A stretch of 64,000 nucleotides of DNA from Locusta migratoria (GCA_026315105.1 CM048746.1:640515398-640579397); one strand, 5' to 3'; positions 43,240-55,258 are shown, numbered from the stretch's first letter. Made by a program: numbers and translations. Notes: generated from the letters alone by a model not told the origin.

Positions 43240-44790
43240 TGTTGTCAGCATGCGAAACTTAGAAGTAGATGTTCGTGGAGTAGTAAAAAAACTTAAGTCA
43301 CTAAACAAAAACAAATCTTCCGGGGCCAGATTGTATACCAACTAGATTCCTCTCAGAGTATGCTGATGCAATAGCTCTGTATTTAGCTATAATTTACAAC
43401 CGATCACTCAGCGAAAGATCCGTACCCAAAAACTGGAAAGTTGCCCAAGTTACTCCAATATTCAAGAAAGGCAATAGGAGTGATCCCCAAAATTACAGGC
43501 CAATCTCATTGACGTCGATTTGCAGAAGGATTTTGGAACATATACTTCGTTCGAACATTATGAACTACCTCGAAGAGAACGACCTAGTAACCAATAGTCA
43601 ACATGGATTCAGAAAGTATCGCTCTTGCGAAACACAGCTTGCCCTTTAACCACATGAAGTGTTAAGTGCCACCGACAAGGGATCTCAAATCGAGTCCATA
43701 TTTATTGATTTCCGGAAGGCTTTTGACACTGTACCCCACAAGCAGCTTCTAATGAAATTGCGTGCTTATGGAATATCTCCCCAACTGTGCGATTGGATTC
43801 ACGATTTCCTATCAGAAAGGACACAGTTCGTTGTAATTGACGGTAAGTCATCAAGCAAAACAGAAGTGGTATCTGGAATTCCCCAGTGACGCTTTATAGG
43901 TCTCCTACACTTCCTTGTGTTTATAAACGATTTAGGAGACAATATGAATATCTCCCTTAGACTATTGGCGGATGATGCTGTCGTTTATCGGTTAGTGAAG
44001 TCAACAGAGGATCAAAAGCAATTGCGAAGCGATTTAGACAAAATTTCTACTTGGTGCGAAAATTAGCAATTGACACTAAACAAAGAAAAGTGTGAAGTAA
44101 TACACATGACCACTAAAAGAAATCCGCTGAACTTCAATTACGCGTAAATCAGTCAAACCTTAAGGTCGTAAATCCTACTAAATACCTAGGAGTTACAATT
44201 ACGAACAACTTAGACTGGAAAGAACACATAGAAAATATTGTGGGGAAGGCGAACCAAAGATTACGTTTCATTGGCAGAACGCTTCGAAGATGCACCAGCT
44301 CCATCAAAGAGACTGCCTACATCACACTTGTGCGTCCTCTCCTGGAGTACTGTTGCCCACTGTGGGGCCCTCACCAGGTTGGACTGACGGAAGATATTGA
44401 GAGGGTTCAGAAAAGGGCAGCTCGTTTTGTTTTATCACGTTACGGGTGGGAGGGGGGGGGGGCGTTACGGAAATGTTGCAAGAATTGGGGTGGAAATCAT
44501 TAAAAGAAAGACGTTATTCATTGCGGCATTATCTTTTTACGAAGTTTCAATCACCTACTTTTACTTCTGAATGGGAAAATATTTTGCTAGCACTCACCTA
44601 CTTAGGGAGACATGACCATCCCAATAAAATATAAGAAATCAGATCAAAAACGGAAAGATTTAGGTGTTCTTTCTTCCCGCGCGCTATTAGAGAATGAAAC
44701 GGTAGAGAAAAGTTATGAAAGTGGTTCATGAACCCTCTGCCAGGCACTTAAATGTGATTTGCAGAGTATCTAAGTAGATGTAGATATGGC
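43240..44790 (+). pseudogene. Jockey-group LINE RT, most complete copy of its family
   Basis: Frames with several stops read N-K-N-K-S-S-G, then N-Y-R-P-I-S-L-T, FIDFRKAFDTVPHKQL, LSERTQFVVIDG, a PQ-box and the catalytic box (L-A-D-D). The thumb region follows with KYLGVTITNNL, FIGRTLRRCT and LLEYCCPLWGPHQ. The tail is TGATTTGCAGAGTATCTAAG plus a GTAGATGTAGAT-type simple end. A G run near 44450 shifts the frame. The endonuclease domain is absent. Related copies: 23660 and 62440. Confidence 0.9.
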
Positions 44791-45463
44791 GTGGAAAACT
44801 ATGAACTGTAGAAAATACTTCGCATCATGCATAAGTTTTCTTTAGTGCCAACCTCACTCGAAACACATTTTGCTGGCAAATTCCTAATATTCCAGGGTTC
44901 AAACCTGCAAACTTATATTAGGATACATAGCTCAGGAAATATAACGTCGCGAAGTGTGAACTACATTAAAACGAAAGTTAATTGGTTAGAGGACATACCA
45001 GCAGGCCTTGGACATACAGGAAAGAAGCTGCTAAAGTGAAACAGGACGCTGCATCCTTCTACAAATCGTCTCGCTGTTTGTTCAAATTATCCAGATATGT
45101 ATGGATTACAGCCGGGCGAACAGTACCGTATTAATGAAACGACTTCCCTGAGATTTTCGTAAATCTAAGACTGCCTTCTCCAAGGTTACATGTATCCGGA
45201 AGTTCCACGCCGCTAATATGTTGCATATCCATTAAGTTATCACTTGAACGAATTTTGCATCTGGACATCTTACAATGAATTGTAGCGAGATAAATCATTA
45301 TCGTTTGCAAATGAAGTGATACTTTTTTCAAATAAAAGGGTTTTAAGCGTCAGCGTAGTGTTTTTATGTGTGTAATGCTTTTGTTAGTATTATTTTCTAT
45401 TATTTTTTCAACTTATTACCGCTCTCGTTTCGGAGATTATTGCTCATCTAGAGCATATAACAA
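44791..45463. other. Nothing recognised
   Basis: No coding or repeat family identified. Confidence 0.35.
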
Positions 45464-45598
45464 GTCTGGCAGCGGCGGAGCGACCGAGCGCATTAAGGCG
45501 CTATGCTACGATGCGTGAGGCCGCTCTTCGTCGGGGGTTCGAATCCTCCCTCGGGTATCGATGTTTGTGCCGTTTTAGTATAAGGTAGTTTATAAGTA
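45464..45598 (+). repeat. SINE, left part, split by a foldback element
   Basis: Head and B box (GGGGTTCGAATCCTCC), then the body up to AGTTTATAAGTA. The rest of the same SINE (TAGTTTGTAAATTTAGGGAC to the tail) lies at 46658-46732. AGTTTATAAGTA is present on both sides (45587-45598 and 46658-46669). Confidence 0.85.
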
Positions 45599-46657
45599 AT
45601 TATGAATAGCAGTATTTGCCCGTCTTTGCAACTACAATAAAAATGCGATTTTTTCTCACCAGCCGGCCGCGGTGGCCGAGGTGACTGAGGCGCTCCAGTC
45701 ACGGTCAGCACGGCCACTACGGTCGGGGGTTCGAATCCCCCCTCGGGCATGGATATTTGTGCCGTCCTAGTTCGTAAGTAGTTCATAAGTAGTTTGTAAG
45801 TTTAGGGACTGATAACCCCGTAGTTAAGTCCCATAGACTTTACAAACATTTGAACATTTTGAACATTTTTCTCACCAGACGCGTTTCGTTTTAATGACTG
45901 TAAAACATAATAGAAATATACAGTTTGTTTTGTTTTTAGATCGAAAACAGTTCTTAAACGGACCATGAAAAGTAGGCCTAATGTTTGATACTTCCGGAAA
46001 TATTGTCTTCTTTTCGCTTCGCATCATGGAGTACCGGTCTGTTTCATGCATTACCGCTGGTTCTTCAAACGGTGTTGTTTTTCACTACTTTCACTGTCAC
46101 TTTTGTACTGCTCATAGTTGTTTTCCACAGATCAAAAGTATTTGTATGTGTTTTTACTGATCAGTAAAAGCAAAACAAAAAATTATTATAAAACATTGAA
46201 AAATAACTACATTTGTGAGGTTGGCAACGCTCCAATAACACACTGTGCAGAATCAATAAAAACAAATACAAACACCTCTGATCTGTGGAAAACAACTATG
46301 AGCAGTGCAAAAGTGACAGTGAAAGTAGTGAAAAAACGACACATCATGAAGAACCGGCGGTATTGCATGAAACAGACCGGCATTCCATGATGTGAAGCGA
46401 AAAGAAGACAATATTTCCGTAAGTAATAAACATTAGGCCTACTTTTCATGGTCCGTTTAAGAACTGTTTTCGATCTAAAAACAAAACAAACAGTAGTTTT
46501 CTATTATTACAGACCACTGAAGATGTTTTACAGTCATTAAAACGAAACGCGTCTGGTGAGAAAAAATCACATTTTTATTGTAGTTGCAAAGACGGACAAA
46601 CACTGCTATTCATAATTATGAAAGCAACGACGGACATTATAGCCACACAAACGAAGA
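45599..46657. mobile_element. Long inverted-repeat element nested in a SINE
   Basis: The left arm (45599 to about 46160, including an inserted SINE) and right arm (about 46252-46621) are reverse complements of about 350-370 bases. Shared words include GGTGAGAAAAAATC, CGAAACGCG and GGCCTACTTTTCATGG. The loop is about 90 bases. A 12-bp duplication of the host SINE flanks it. The right end has about 36 extra bases outside the arm, so one end may be truncated. No coding capacity. Confidence 0.85.
45663..45865 (+). repeat. tRNA-SINE inside the inverted-repeat element
   Basis: Full-length copy with target duplication TTTTTCTCACCAG at 45650-45662 and 45866-45878. It is the third layer of nesting: SINE in foldback element in SINE. 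Confidence 0.95.
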
Positions 46658-46732
46658 AGTTTATAAGTAGTTTGTAAATTTAGGGACTGATGACCCCGCA
46701 GTTAAGTCCCATAAGCTTTACAAACGTTTGAA

Positions 46733-47355
46733 TTTTAACAAGTATGAGTTAAGCTGTATCATCTATACAGTTTTGTTACAAGTTGTTGCCTACAGCTTTT
46801 TGTATGTTTTCGTAAACGAAACAACCTTCTGAAATTAAATCGGAGTGTTAATGTTACCGACTGCATGTTTGCTTTGTCACATACGAACCGTAAAATAATC
46901 TAGTTGACATTAATATTTATAGGATCTTCCGTCTTTTAGTCGATACAGTAGTTATAAGCAAGAATTAGACACTGTTCAGTGAAACTCGCAATAGATGCTT
47001 TAAATCTACCAGTAAATTACGCTTTATCATGCCATTATATTCTTACTGTATGCAAAATGAGTAGTTGATGTGTGAATGTAAATTAATTTTAGTTTTTCTT
47101 TCATTTCAGGTAAATGAAGACCTGTGAACCCTTCTACATTTGAAGACGCAACGCAGTAAAGTATGTTTAGTGCATCTAAGTTGGAGTACGTAAGTGTGTC
47201 ATAATTATATGTTCTGCTAAGATGAAATTAGCAAGAATGCTTGCATGAAGCAATGGAAATTATTGGGGTTTTACTCTGGTTTGACAGGTAAACTGTTGAA
47301 ATTTCCTCGCTGGTCCAGGTAATGAGTAGGGTAACAGTGAGCGGAAAATTGTGTG
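46733..47355. other. AT-rich, nothing recognised
   Basis: Bounded by the SINE tail on the left and the TA of the next inverted-repeat element on the right. Confidence 0.35.
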
Positions 47356-47357
47356 TA

Positions 47358-48033
47358 CAGGGTAAATCACATAGCACTTGCACCGCAAATTTTGCGGAAA
47401 CGGAAAGTGCGATTGATGTGCGGTTCTCACAGCATGGATTCGTAGTCAGGGGCTGGTATTTTATCCAACAAACAGATTGTAATATTAATTAGATAGTGTA
47501 TTTTTTATGCAAACATACAGTGTTTTAAATGGAACTAAGGTTGTTTCTATCATGCACTGGAATTTTTGACACCAGCTGTGTATAAAGAATTTTGAATGAA
47601 ATTTTTGTCACGTTTACTTTGGCAGCTACAACCGTTTAAAACTTCGGGGGCGGAGGCTGCGATAGCGTTGCTGACTGGCCGAGTGACTAGCCCCTGGGGT
47701 ACGGCCCACTGTCTCATGACCACCAGCCAGTCTGCTACGCTGTCGTAGCCTCCGCCCCTAAAACTTTGAATGGTTGTAGCTGCCGACCTAAACGTAATAA
47801 AAAAATGTCATTAAAAATTCTTTGCACACAAGTGGTGTCAAAAATTTCACTACATGATAGAAACAACCATAGCTCCATTTGAAAATTTTTTTATGTTTGC
47901 ATAAAAAATACACTTTCTAGGTACTTTTACAATCTGTTTATTGGCTACCAATCCATTCAGTGTAAACCTCACATCAATCGCACTTTCCGTTTCTCGCAAT
48001 ATATGCTGTGCAAGTGTTAAGTGATTCACCCTG
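47358..48033. mobile_element. TA-flanked long-TIR element (MITE-like)
   Basis: Starts CAGGGTAAATCAC and ends GTGATTCACCCTG, with TA directly on both sides (47356-47357 and 48034-48035). Both halves are reverse complements nearly to the centre (about 47690), including CGGAAAGTGCGATTGATGTG and CCGCCCC/GGGGGCGG. The TA target and CAGGG end point to the Tc1/mariner group. Length 676 bp, non-coding. Confidence 0.9.
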
Positions 48034-48035
48034 TA

Positions 48036-49379
48036 TAGGAATGTCAGGTTATTATATATATATTTACCTCGCGATTCGTATAGCTTATTGCGTGTATATT
48101 TCATTTACTGATTTGAGTTACTTTATTTTGTATGTAGAGTATACGGTGATAAAGAGTGGTAGCACAAATTTAATTGATCTAATTGACGCTTTTAGCAACA
48201 CTTGCTCTGAATAGGGAATGCAGCAGCCATTTATCTTAAACACTTTTATCGATCGTCATTTAATAAAGGCTGAATGTGACTAACTTGTGATTTAGAACTG
48301 AAAGTTGAGATAGAATAAATCTTTACAGTTAGTTAAGAGGTTAGCAAAATATTCATGTTGGATATTGTTCTGGATGTCAGGAAAGATATTTACTTCAGGA
48401 AGGCAATTTATGTTCCCTATAGCTAATTTGTCGTACACTGCATGTTGGTGATTCAACGGTTTAGTGTGTGATACTATTGATTCATTAACAATGTAATTAC
48501 TGGACACTGCAAGTATTTTCGTAGAGTACCCTGATGAAGGGAAGTATGAGGTTCTTCGCCAGAGCCACAGACAAATGTCATGTGTTGAGCGAAAACATAT
48601 TACATATATTTCTTTACGTACACTATATATATATATATTCGCATGCAGCGGCAAAGAACACCATCACGCATCAAACTTATTTTATGGACTATACTGTTGC
48701 CTTTGCTTCCTTTACTGCCCCACGGACGGTTTCTCGATGAAAGAGGTAATTATTTTTGCCGTATACTATAGGACGGAAGCTGAAAAGCAGATGTTACCCT
48801 GAAAATTGAAGTGAATGCGACATTCACTGTTTCGTAATATTTATCCTCTCTGTACGGCGCTGGACCCTTTGTGGAACTCATCGCAAACTAATAAAGCATT
48901 TTATTGTGAAGTCTGTATTTAATTTCAACTAATAGGGGCCCGAGAAATGAAAGAACGCCGGTGAAAAGAAAAAGTTTCGCAACTTGGCAAAGCATTCCGC
49001 CCCGCCGTGTCTGCTGCTGTTCTTACGCCGCTGGTGGAGTGGCGGAGCTGCCTGTTACTGTTTGTTTGTGTTGAGAGTATCAATTTGAAAGAGATTTCTC
49101 TTGCACATGGACCAAGTAGCATCTCAAATATCAAGGGGCTTTGTTAGCCAGAGAGTCAAGCTCTTGATCTGCTACATGAAAATGCTTAGGATGACATACA
49201 AGGGAGAGACAAAGAAATTCGTGCATCTGTCTAATATGCTGTGGTCAGAGTTTTTCCAACCTGTGGGTCACCACCCGCAGGGGCTGGGGGGAAAGGGGGG
49301 CGCGAAGTCTTGCTTGGGCGGTCACCGTCACAGGAGGGACTACAGTAATTACACCATTAACTAGGGGTGCAGTAACATT
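48036..49379. other. No recognised gene; possible hAT end near 49.25 kb
   Basis: AT-rich to 48900, then GC-richer (48950-49060). The word TTTTTCCAACCTGTGGGTCACC (49250-49272) resembles the terminal sequence of many animal hAT elements, but no partner end was found. Confidence 0.4.
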
Positions 49380-50115
49380 AAAACGCATGCCTAATGAAAT
49401 GCAAATGACCTGGATGAACAATTGAACGGAGTGGACAGTGTGCTGATGATCATAAACAAGAGAAAAACAAGATTAATGGGGCGCAGTGTTAGAAAATCAG
49501 GCGGTGCTGAGGGAATTAGGTTAGGTTAGGAATCAATAAAGGTGATAAATGAGTTTTGTTACTTGAGCACTAAAATAACATATGATGGTCACAGTACAAA
49601 GTATATAAAATGCAGAATGGCAATGAGAAGAAAAGCGATTTTTAAAAAGAGACATATTTAAGCGTAAGGAAGTCCTTCCTGAAGGCATTTGTGTGGAGTG
49701 TTGCCTTTTGTGGGAATGAAACATGAACGATAAACAGTGCGGTCAGGAAGAGGATAGAGGCTATTGGAACCTGGTGTTACAGAAGAATGCTGAAGATGAG
49801 GTGGGTGTATTGCGTAGCTAATGAATAGATACTGAACAGAATTGGGTAGAAAAGGAATTTCTGGCATACCTTGACTAAAAGAAGGGATCGATTGATAGGA
49901 CACATTCTTAGACATCAAGTACTTGTGGATTTAGCGTTGGAGGGACTTTTGTGGGGTAAAAATCACGGAGGGAGACCAAGAGATGAATATAGTAAGCAAA
50001 TTCAAATAGATGTAGGTTGCAGTTCTTATGAGGAGGTGAAGAGGCTTGCTTAGGATAGAGTAGGGTAGAGAGCTGCATCAAACCAGTCTCCGGACTGAAG
50101 ACCACAAGAACAACA
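49380..50115 (+). pseudogene. LINE 3' third with AAC tail
   Basis: Broken frames run from the region after the catalytic box, through F-C-Y-L-S-T-K-I-T and a W-G-R-R-M-like part. They end in a frame at 49871-50053 that reads R-D-R-L-I-G-H-I-L-R-H, then G-G-R-P-R-D-E-Y. The 3' end AGCTGCATCAAACCAGTCTC precedes ACCACAAGAACAAC. Many stops; inactive. Confidence 0.8.
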
Positions 50116-50255
50116 AAATTACGCAGTTTTATAATACTGTGAGTTACTGATGAATAAGCACAAAGCCTAAAAACAGTTTTCCGGAACCGATCGATAGGTA
50201 AAATATAGATAAAAAAAATCTAATTGCAAACGTAGGCTTCCGCTGCAGTTGTCAC

Positions 50256-50933
50256 TATCAATAAAATTCTTCTGGGTATGACACCGCGTCGTGATTTTAT
50301 AAGCTGTACCGACGTTTCGGCCACTGTTGCAGGCGGCCTTCATCAGGGTCTGTGTCTGATTGCTGAATGTACGATCGTTTGGTTTTTATGTATCAGCGGA
50401 TGAGGGGGAGGAAGGGGGACGTTGGTTATCCTTTATTGGTGGTTATATTATTGCACGCCATTGGTGGAAAGGGGCGTTGCTGATTGGTGTTTTAATGGCT
50501 GGTTTTTCATATGATTAGATGTTGCATTCTTCTCCCTTATTGGTCAAAATGGACGTTTCCTATTGGCTTTTGTATTAGAACTTGCTATTGGCGGAATGGA
50601 CCTGGGAGAACGGTCAGCGGTTGTGGCGTGCCGGTGTTGACGTCGCCAATAAGGGAGAAGAATGCAACATCCAATCATATGAAAAATCAGCCATTAAAAC
50701 ACCAATCAGCAACGCCCCTTTCCACCAATTGCGTGCAATAATATAACCACCAATAAAGGATAACCAACGTCCCCCTTCCTCTCCCTCATCCGCTGATATA
50801 GAAACACCAAGCGATCGTACATTCAGCAGTCAGACACAGACCCTGATGAAGGCCGCCTGCAGCAGTGGCCGAAACGTCGATACAGTTTATAAAATGACGA
50901 CGCGGTGTCATACCCAGAAGAATTTTATTGATA
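50256..50933. mobile_element. Long inverted-repeat element rich in CCAAT/ATTGG
   Basis: The left arm (50256 to about 50535) and right arm (about 50640-50933) are reverse complements over about 280 bases with few mismatches; outer words are TATCAATAAAATTCTTC and GAAGAATTTTATTGATA. The arms and spacer hold at least eight ATTGG/CCAAT pentamers. Non-coding foldback or MITE-like element, length 678 bp. A TSD was not resolved. Confidence 0.9.
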
Positions 50934-50959
50934 AAAATCTACTTGTTTACAAATATATA

Positions 50960-52346
50960 TCTATATATAAAAGGCTTGTGTGTATACGTGCTGACAGACT
51001 TTTCTCCATGACCACATACTGCCACCCACTCGTGGTTGTGGTGGTAGATAGCCCTTGGTCTAATGATCTTAGTAAGGGAGTTTGGTCGCGGTGCGTGGCA
51101 GTGGGTGAGTATAACTAGCAAAAATTCGCAAAATATGCAGTGAATACTCTTAGAAAAGCTATATACTCTGTGACTTACGAACTTTACGGTATGAGTCAAA
51201 ATCTGTTTATTCTTTCAATCGTCAGACAATGTGGTCCTTTTAGACTTTAATAACGACGAGGAATATCAAATACGCAGTTTCCGTCAACCACACATTACCG
51301 ACTATGAACAAAGACACAAAACAAAGATAAAAGTCCAGATAGACTCAAAGATAAAAATACTCGTGGAACATTGATCATTGATCATTGATCATACATTAAT
51401 GAATGTCCCTTAGGCCATATATATTGATATGCCTGTGCCAGTGATCTCTGATACATATAGCCGCAACACTCTCTGCTGTGAAAGGTGTTATCGTTTGACA
51501 GCTTGGTCAAGAAAAACTATGCGATGTAGTCCTACTCATATCCCGGTGACCTCCTGTGATAATGTTGGCAACAGATGTTGAATAACGAGAATCATGTGAC
51601 ATCGTCATAAGCCAATCGCGTGACACGCAAATATTTTGTCGTGAAATCAAGCATACAGCAAGAACAGCAGTATTTATCTACACTCTAAGTGGTTCGGTCA
51701 TCTTTGCAACGATTTTATATCGTGTTATTGATGTTGCCAACATAAAAACACGCGGCCGCCAGGTTAGAAAGTAATATTTTACCGAATCAGATACATCCGT
51801 TGTGGTCACATCTCATTATCACCAGCACTTTCACGCGAAACTCTTTTGTATTGAGTCTCATGATTCACATAGTCTTACAATTCATTTCAAAATGCTATTC
51901 AACAAGATATTTGTGAAAACTGTTACAAATGAATATTCGCACTTATCCAATATCGTTTTCAGAAATGTAATTTGCCAGCCGCTTTCGGCACTGCTGTTGC
52001 AATGTGTAACAAAATTGAGAATAACGACGCATTATTACTATTTCTCATCTCATTGATAGCAGTGTTCACAGAAGTTGACGCCAAACATACAATTACACAC
52101 TGCAGTCTTAACTTGATGAATACAACCTAACATTGATTTTAGGCCGTTACTTTAATTTCAATTTTTGGATGAAAAACTTTATGAGTATTCATGGTTTTCG
52201 TCATTTTGGCTAAGAGAACTGACTTTATTGACAGAGTGATGCAACAAGGATTTTGTTTTTGCTGACCTAGGTCCGAAACCCTAAAAACCACGATATACAT
52301 AGGTCCTTCGTTAACAACCGTTGCGAAGCACGGGCATATAAGCTAG
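50960..52346 (+). mobile_element. Helitron, non-autonomous
   Basis: Starts TCTATATATAAAAGGC after an A and ends GCGAAGCACGGGCATATAAGCTAG before a T, with a short imperfect CCGT/ACGG stem before the end. Length 1387 bp. No rep-helicase coding region was recognised, so it would depend on an autonomous partner. It contains a triplet of ATTGATC near 51375. Confidence 0.8.
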
Positions 52347-52655
52347 TTGTCTAAAAAGTGGGACTCTCTTAATGAGCAGAATACCTGTCTGACTCTTGCC
52401 TGAGATGTGAAACACTAGTTAGCTAGAAGACCACAACAACAAAACGTCGAGAACTGAAGGAAGTTTCGTAGTTTGCTCGGGACTTGTTTGTGGAAAACGT
52501 AATCTGAAGTGGTATAACTGGAACGCACCTCGTGAATGTAAATGCCGCTATAGGCGATGTGGGCGTCTCTTTGCAGTATAGCCGCGGTCGACAAACACTA
52601 TGCAGAACACGCCGCTAGCAGGTATCTCGTGCAGGTGGCTGTCGTTGCGTGCGCA

Positions 52656-52760
52656 ATATATTTATTACTATAGGGGCTATATGCCTAAAGTCTCTTGGTA
52701 ATACAATTAGTAGTAAAGAAGTAATAGATTAAAACTTGATGCGTGATGGGGCGGTTTTCA
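52656..52760 (-). repeat. Helitron A tail fragment (also at 54168-54272)
   Basis: Matches 57066-57180 and, inverted, 16195-16300 of the complete Helitron. It provides the ATG and first codons of the chimeric frame that starts at 54248. Confidence 0.8.
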
Positions 52761-53654
52761 ATTGCAGGAAGGTTATGTTGACATCAGTGTTTGTGTTGAC
52801 ATGCGACTCATTGCTCTACAGTACTGCGCTCGCTGGAGCACGTTATCATGATTTCATACGGGATACTCGACCTGTGCTGCTAGAACATGTGCCTTTACAA
52901 GTACGACACAACATGTGGTTCATGCACGATGGAGCTCCTGCACATTTCAGTCGACATGTTAGTACGCTTCTCAACAACAGATTCGGTGACCGATGGATTG
53001 GTAGAGGCGCACCAATCCCATGGCCTCCACGCTCTACTGATCTCAACCCTCTTCATGGGGGCACATTGAAAGCTCTTGTCTACGTAATCCCGGTAACAAA
53101 TAGAGAGACTCTTCGTGCTCGTATTGTGGATGGCCTTGATACAATACACCATTCTCCAGGGGTGCATCGCCGGCCGCGGTGGCCGTGGGGACTGAGGCGC
53201 TTCAGTCCCGGTCTGCACGGCCACTACGGTCGGGGGTTCGAATCCCCCCTCGGGCATGGATATTTGTGCCGTCCTTAGGACAAGCTAGTTGATAAGTAGT
53301 TTGTAAGTTTAGGGACTGATAACCCCGTAGTTAAGTCCCATAAGCTTAACAAACATTTTCCTGGGGTGCATCACCACATCAGGGATTCCATGTGACGGAG
53401 GGTGGATGCATGTATCCTCGCTAACGGAAGACATTTTGAACATTTCCTGTAACAAAGTGTTTGAAGTCATGCTGGTACGTTCTGTTGCTGTGTGTTTCCA
53501 CTCCATGATTAATGTGAATTGAAGAGAAGTAATAAAATGAGCTCTAACATGGAAATTAAGCGTCTCCGGACACATGTCCACATAACATATTTTCTTTGTT
53601 TGTGTGTGAGGAAAGTTGCCTGATAGTTTGTCCGTACCTTTTTGTAACACCCTG
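52761..53654 (+). pseudogene. Internally deleted Tc1/mariner-like transposase, unit 1
   Basis: A leader like 1290-1360 is joined directly to the catalytic part beginning A-R-Y-H-D-F-I-R-D. It continues with H-D-G-A-P-A-H-F and PRSTDLNP, after which five residues of the family's D-F-x-L-W block are missing. The frame is cut by a SINE at 53169-53362. The right terminus ACACCCTG is followed by TA at 53655. Confidence 0.85.
53169..53362 (+). repeat. tRNA-SINE in unit 1 only
   Basis: Target duplication GGGGTGCATC at 53159-53168 and 53363-53372. Unit 2 has the uninterrupted site, so the SINE is younger than the duplication. Confidence 0.96.
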
Positions 53655-53667
53655 TATATCATATGCG

Positions 53668-53950
53668 AAGACCAACCCATCAGAAGGATAGTGAAAACAT
53701 CCAGATTGAGGTGGGGAGGCCACGTGGCTCGCATGAATTATACAGAAGTACCAAACAGGGTATTACAAGGAAAGCCAGGAGGGCAGAGAGGACGTGGTCG
53801 ACCAGGGGCCAGGTGGGAAGATGGAGTAAGCGAAGCTCTTAGGAAGATGGGCTATAGGAACTGGAGAGTACTGGCAAAGAACAGAGAGAAATGGAAGGAA
53901 TTTGTGGAAGAGACCAAGGCTCATCATGAGCTGTAGAGCACAGAGAGAAG
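53668..53950 (+). pseudogene. LINE C-terminal end, unit 1
   Basis: About 90 codons read L-R-W-G-G-H-V-A-R-M, G-R-G-R-P-G-A-R-W and KMGYRNWRVLAK, ending with a tail of AGAAGAAGAAA. The Tc1/mariner-like element abuts it on the left. A nearly identical copy is at 54976-55258. Confidence 0.85.
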
Positions 53951-54247
53951 AAGAAACGTCGAGAACTGAAGGAAGTTTCGTAGTTTGCTCGGGACTTGTT
54001 TGTGGAAAACGTAATCTGAAGTGGTATAACTGGAACGCACCTCGTGAATGTAAATGCCGCTATAGGCGATGTGGGCGTCTCTTTGCAGTATAGCCGCGGT
54101 CGACAAACACCATGCAGAACACGCCGCTAGCAGGTATCTCGTGCAGGTGGCTGTCGTTGCGTGCGCAATATATTTATTACTATAGGGGCTATATGCCTAA
54201 AGTCTCTTGGTAATACAATTAGTAGTAAAGAAGTAATAGATTAAAAC

Positions 54248-54760
54248 TTGATGCGTGATGGGGCGGTTTTCAATTGCAGGAAGGTAATGTTGACTTCAGT
54301 GTTTGTGTTGACATGCGACTCATTGCTCTACAGTACTGCGCTCGCTGGAGCACGTTATCATGATTTCATACGGGATACTCGACCTGTGCTGCTAGAACAT
54401 GTGCCTTTACAAGTACGACACAAAATGTGGTTCATGCACGATGGAGCTCTTGCACATTTCAGTCGACGTGTTCGTACGCTTCTCAACAACAGATTCGGTG
54501 ACCGAGGGATTGGTAGAGGCGGACCAATCCCATGGCCTCCACGCTCTACTGATCTCAACCCTCTTCATGGGGGCACATTGAAAGCTCTTGTCTACGTAAT
54601 CCCGGTACCAAATAGAGAGACTCTTCGTGCTCGTATTGTGGATGGCCTTGATACAATACACCATTCTCCAGGAGTGCATCACCACATCAGGGATTCCATG
54701 CGACGGAGGGTGGATGCATGTATCCTCGTTAACGGAGGACATTTTCAACATTTCCTGTAA
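54248..54760 (+). pseudogene. Chimeric 170-codon ORF: Helitron-derived start plus transposase C-terminus, unit 2
   Basis: The frame begins in the Helitron A tail fragment (MMRDGAVFN), crosses into the transposon leader (a hydrophobic stretch KVMLTSVFVLTCDSLL), then enters the catalytic domain with HDGALAHF and PRSTDLNP. It ends FQHFL at 54760 without a stop. The first catalytic aspartate (W-T-D-E in the 9.5-kb copy) and the DNA-binding domain are absent, so no transposition activity is expected. The right terminus is at 54962 with TA after it. Unit 1 has the same frame broken by a SINE. Confidence 0.8.
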
Positions 54761-54975
54761 CAACGTGTTTGAAGTCACGCTGGAACGTTCTGTTGCTGTG
54801 TGTTTCTATTCCATGATTAATGTGAATTGAAGAGAAGTAATAAAATGAGCTCTAACATGGAAATTAAGCGTCTCCGGACACATGTCCACATAACATATTT
54901 TCTTTCTTTGTGTGTGAGGAAAGTTGCCTGAAAGTTTGTCCGTACCTTTTTGTAACACCCTGTATATCATATGCG

Positions 54976-55258
54976 AAGCCCAACCCATCAGAAGGATAGT
55001 AAAATCATCCAGATTGAGGTGGGAGGCCACGTGGCTCGCATGAATTATACAGAAGTACCAAACAGGGTATTACAAGGAAAGCCAGGAGGGCAGAGAGGAC
55101 GTGGTCGACCAGGGACCAGGTGGATAGATGGAGTAAGCGAAGCTCTTAGGAAGATGGGCTATAGGAACTGGAGAGTACTGGCAAAGGACAGAGAGAAATG
55201 GAAGGAATTTGTGGAAGAGGCCAAGGCTCATCATGAGCTGTAGAGCACAGAGAGAAGA
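54976..55258 (+). pseudogene. LINE C-terminal end, unit 2
   Basis: Duplicate of 53668-53950 with a few substitutions and the same GAAGAAGAAA tail. Confidence 0.85.
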
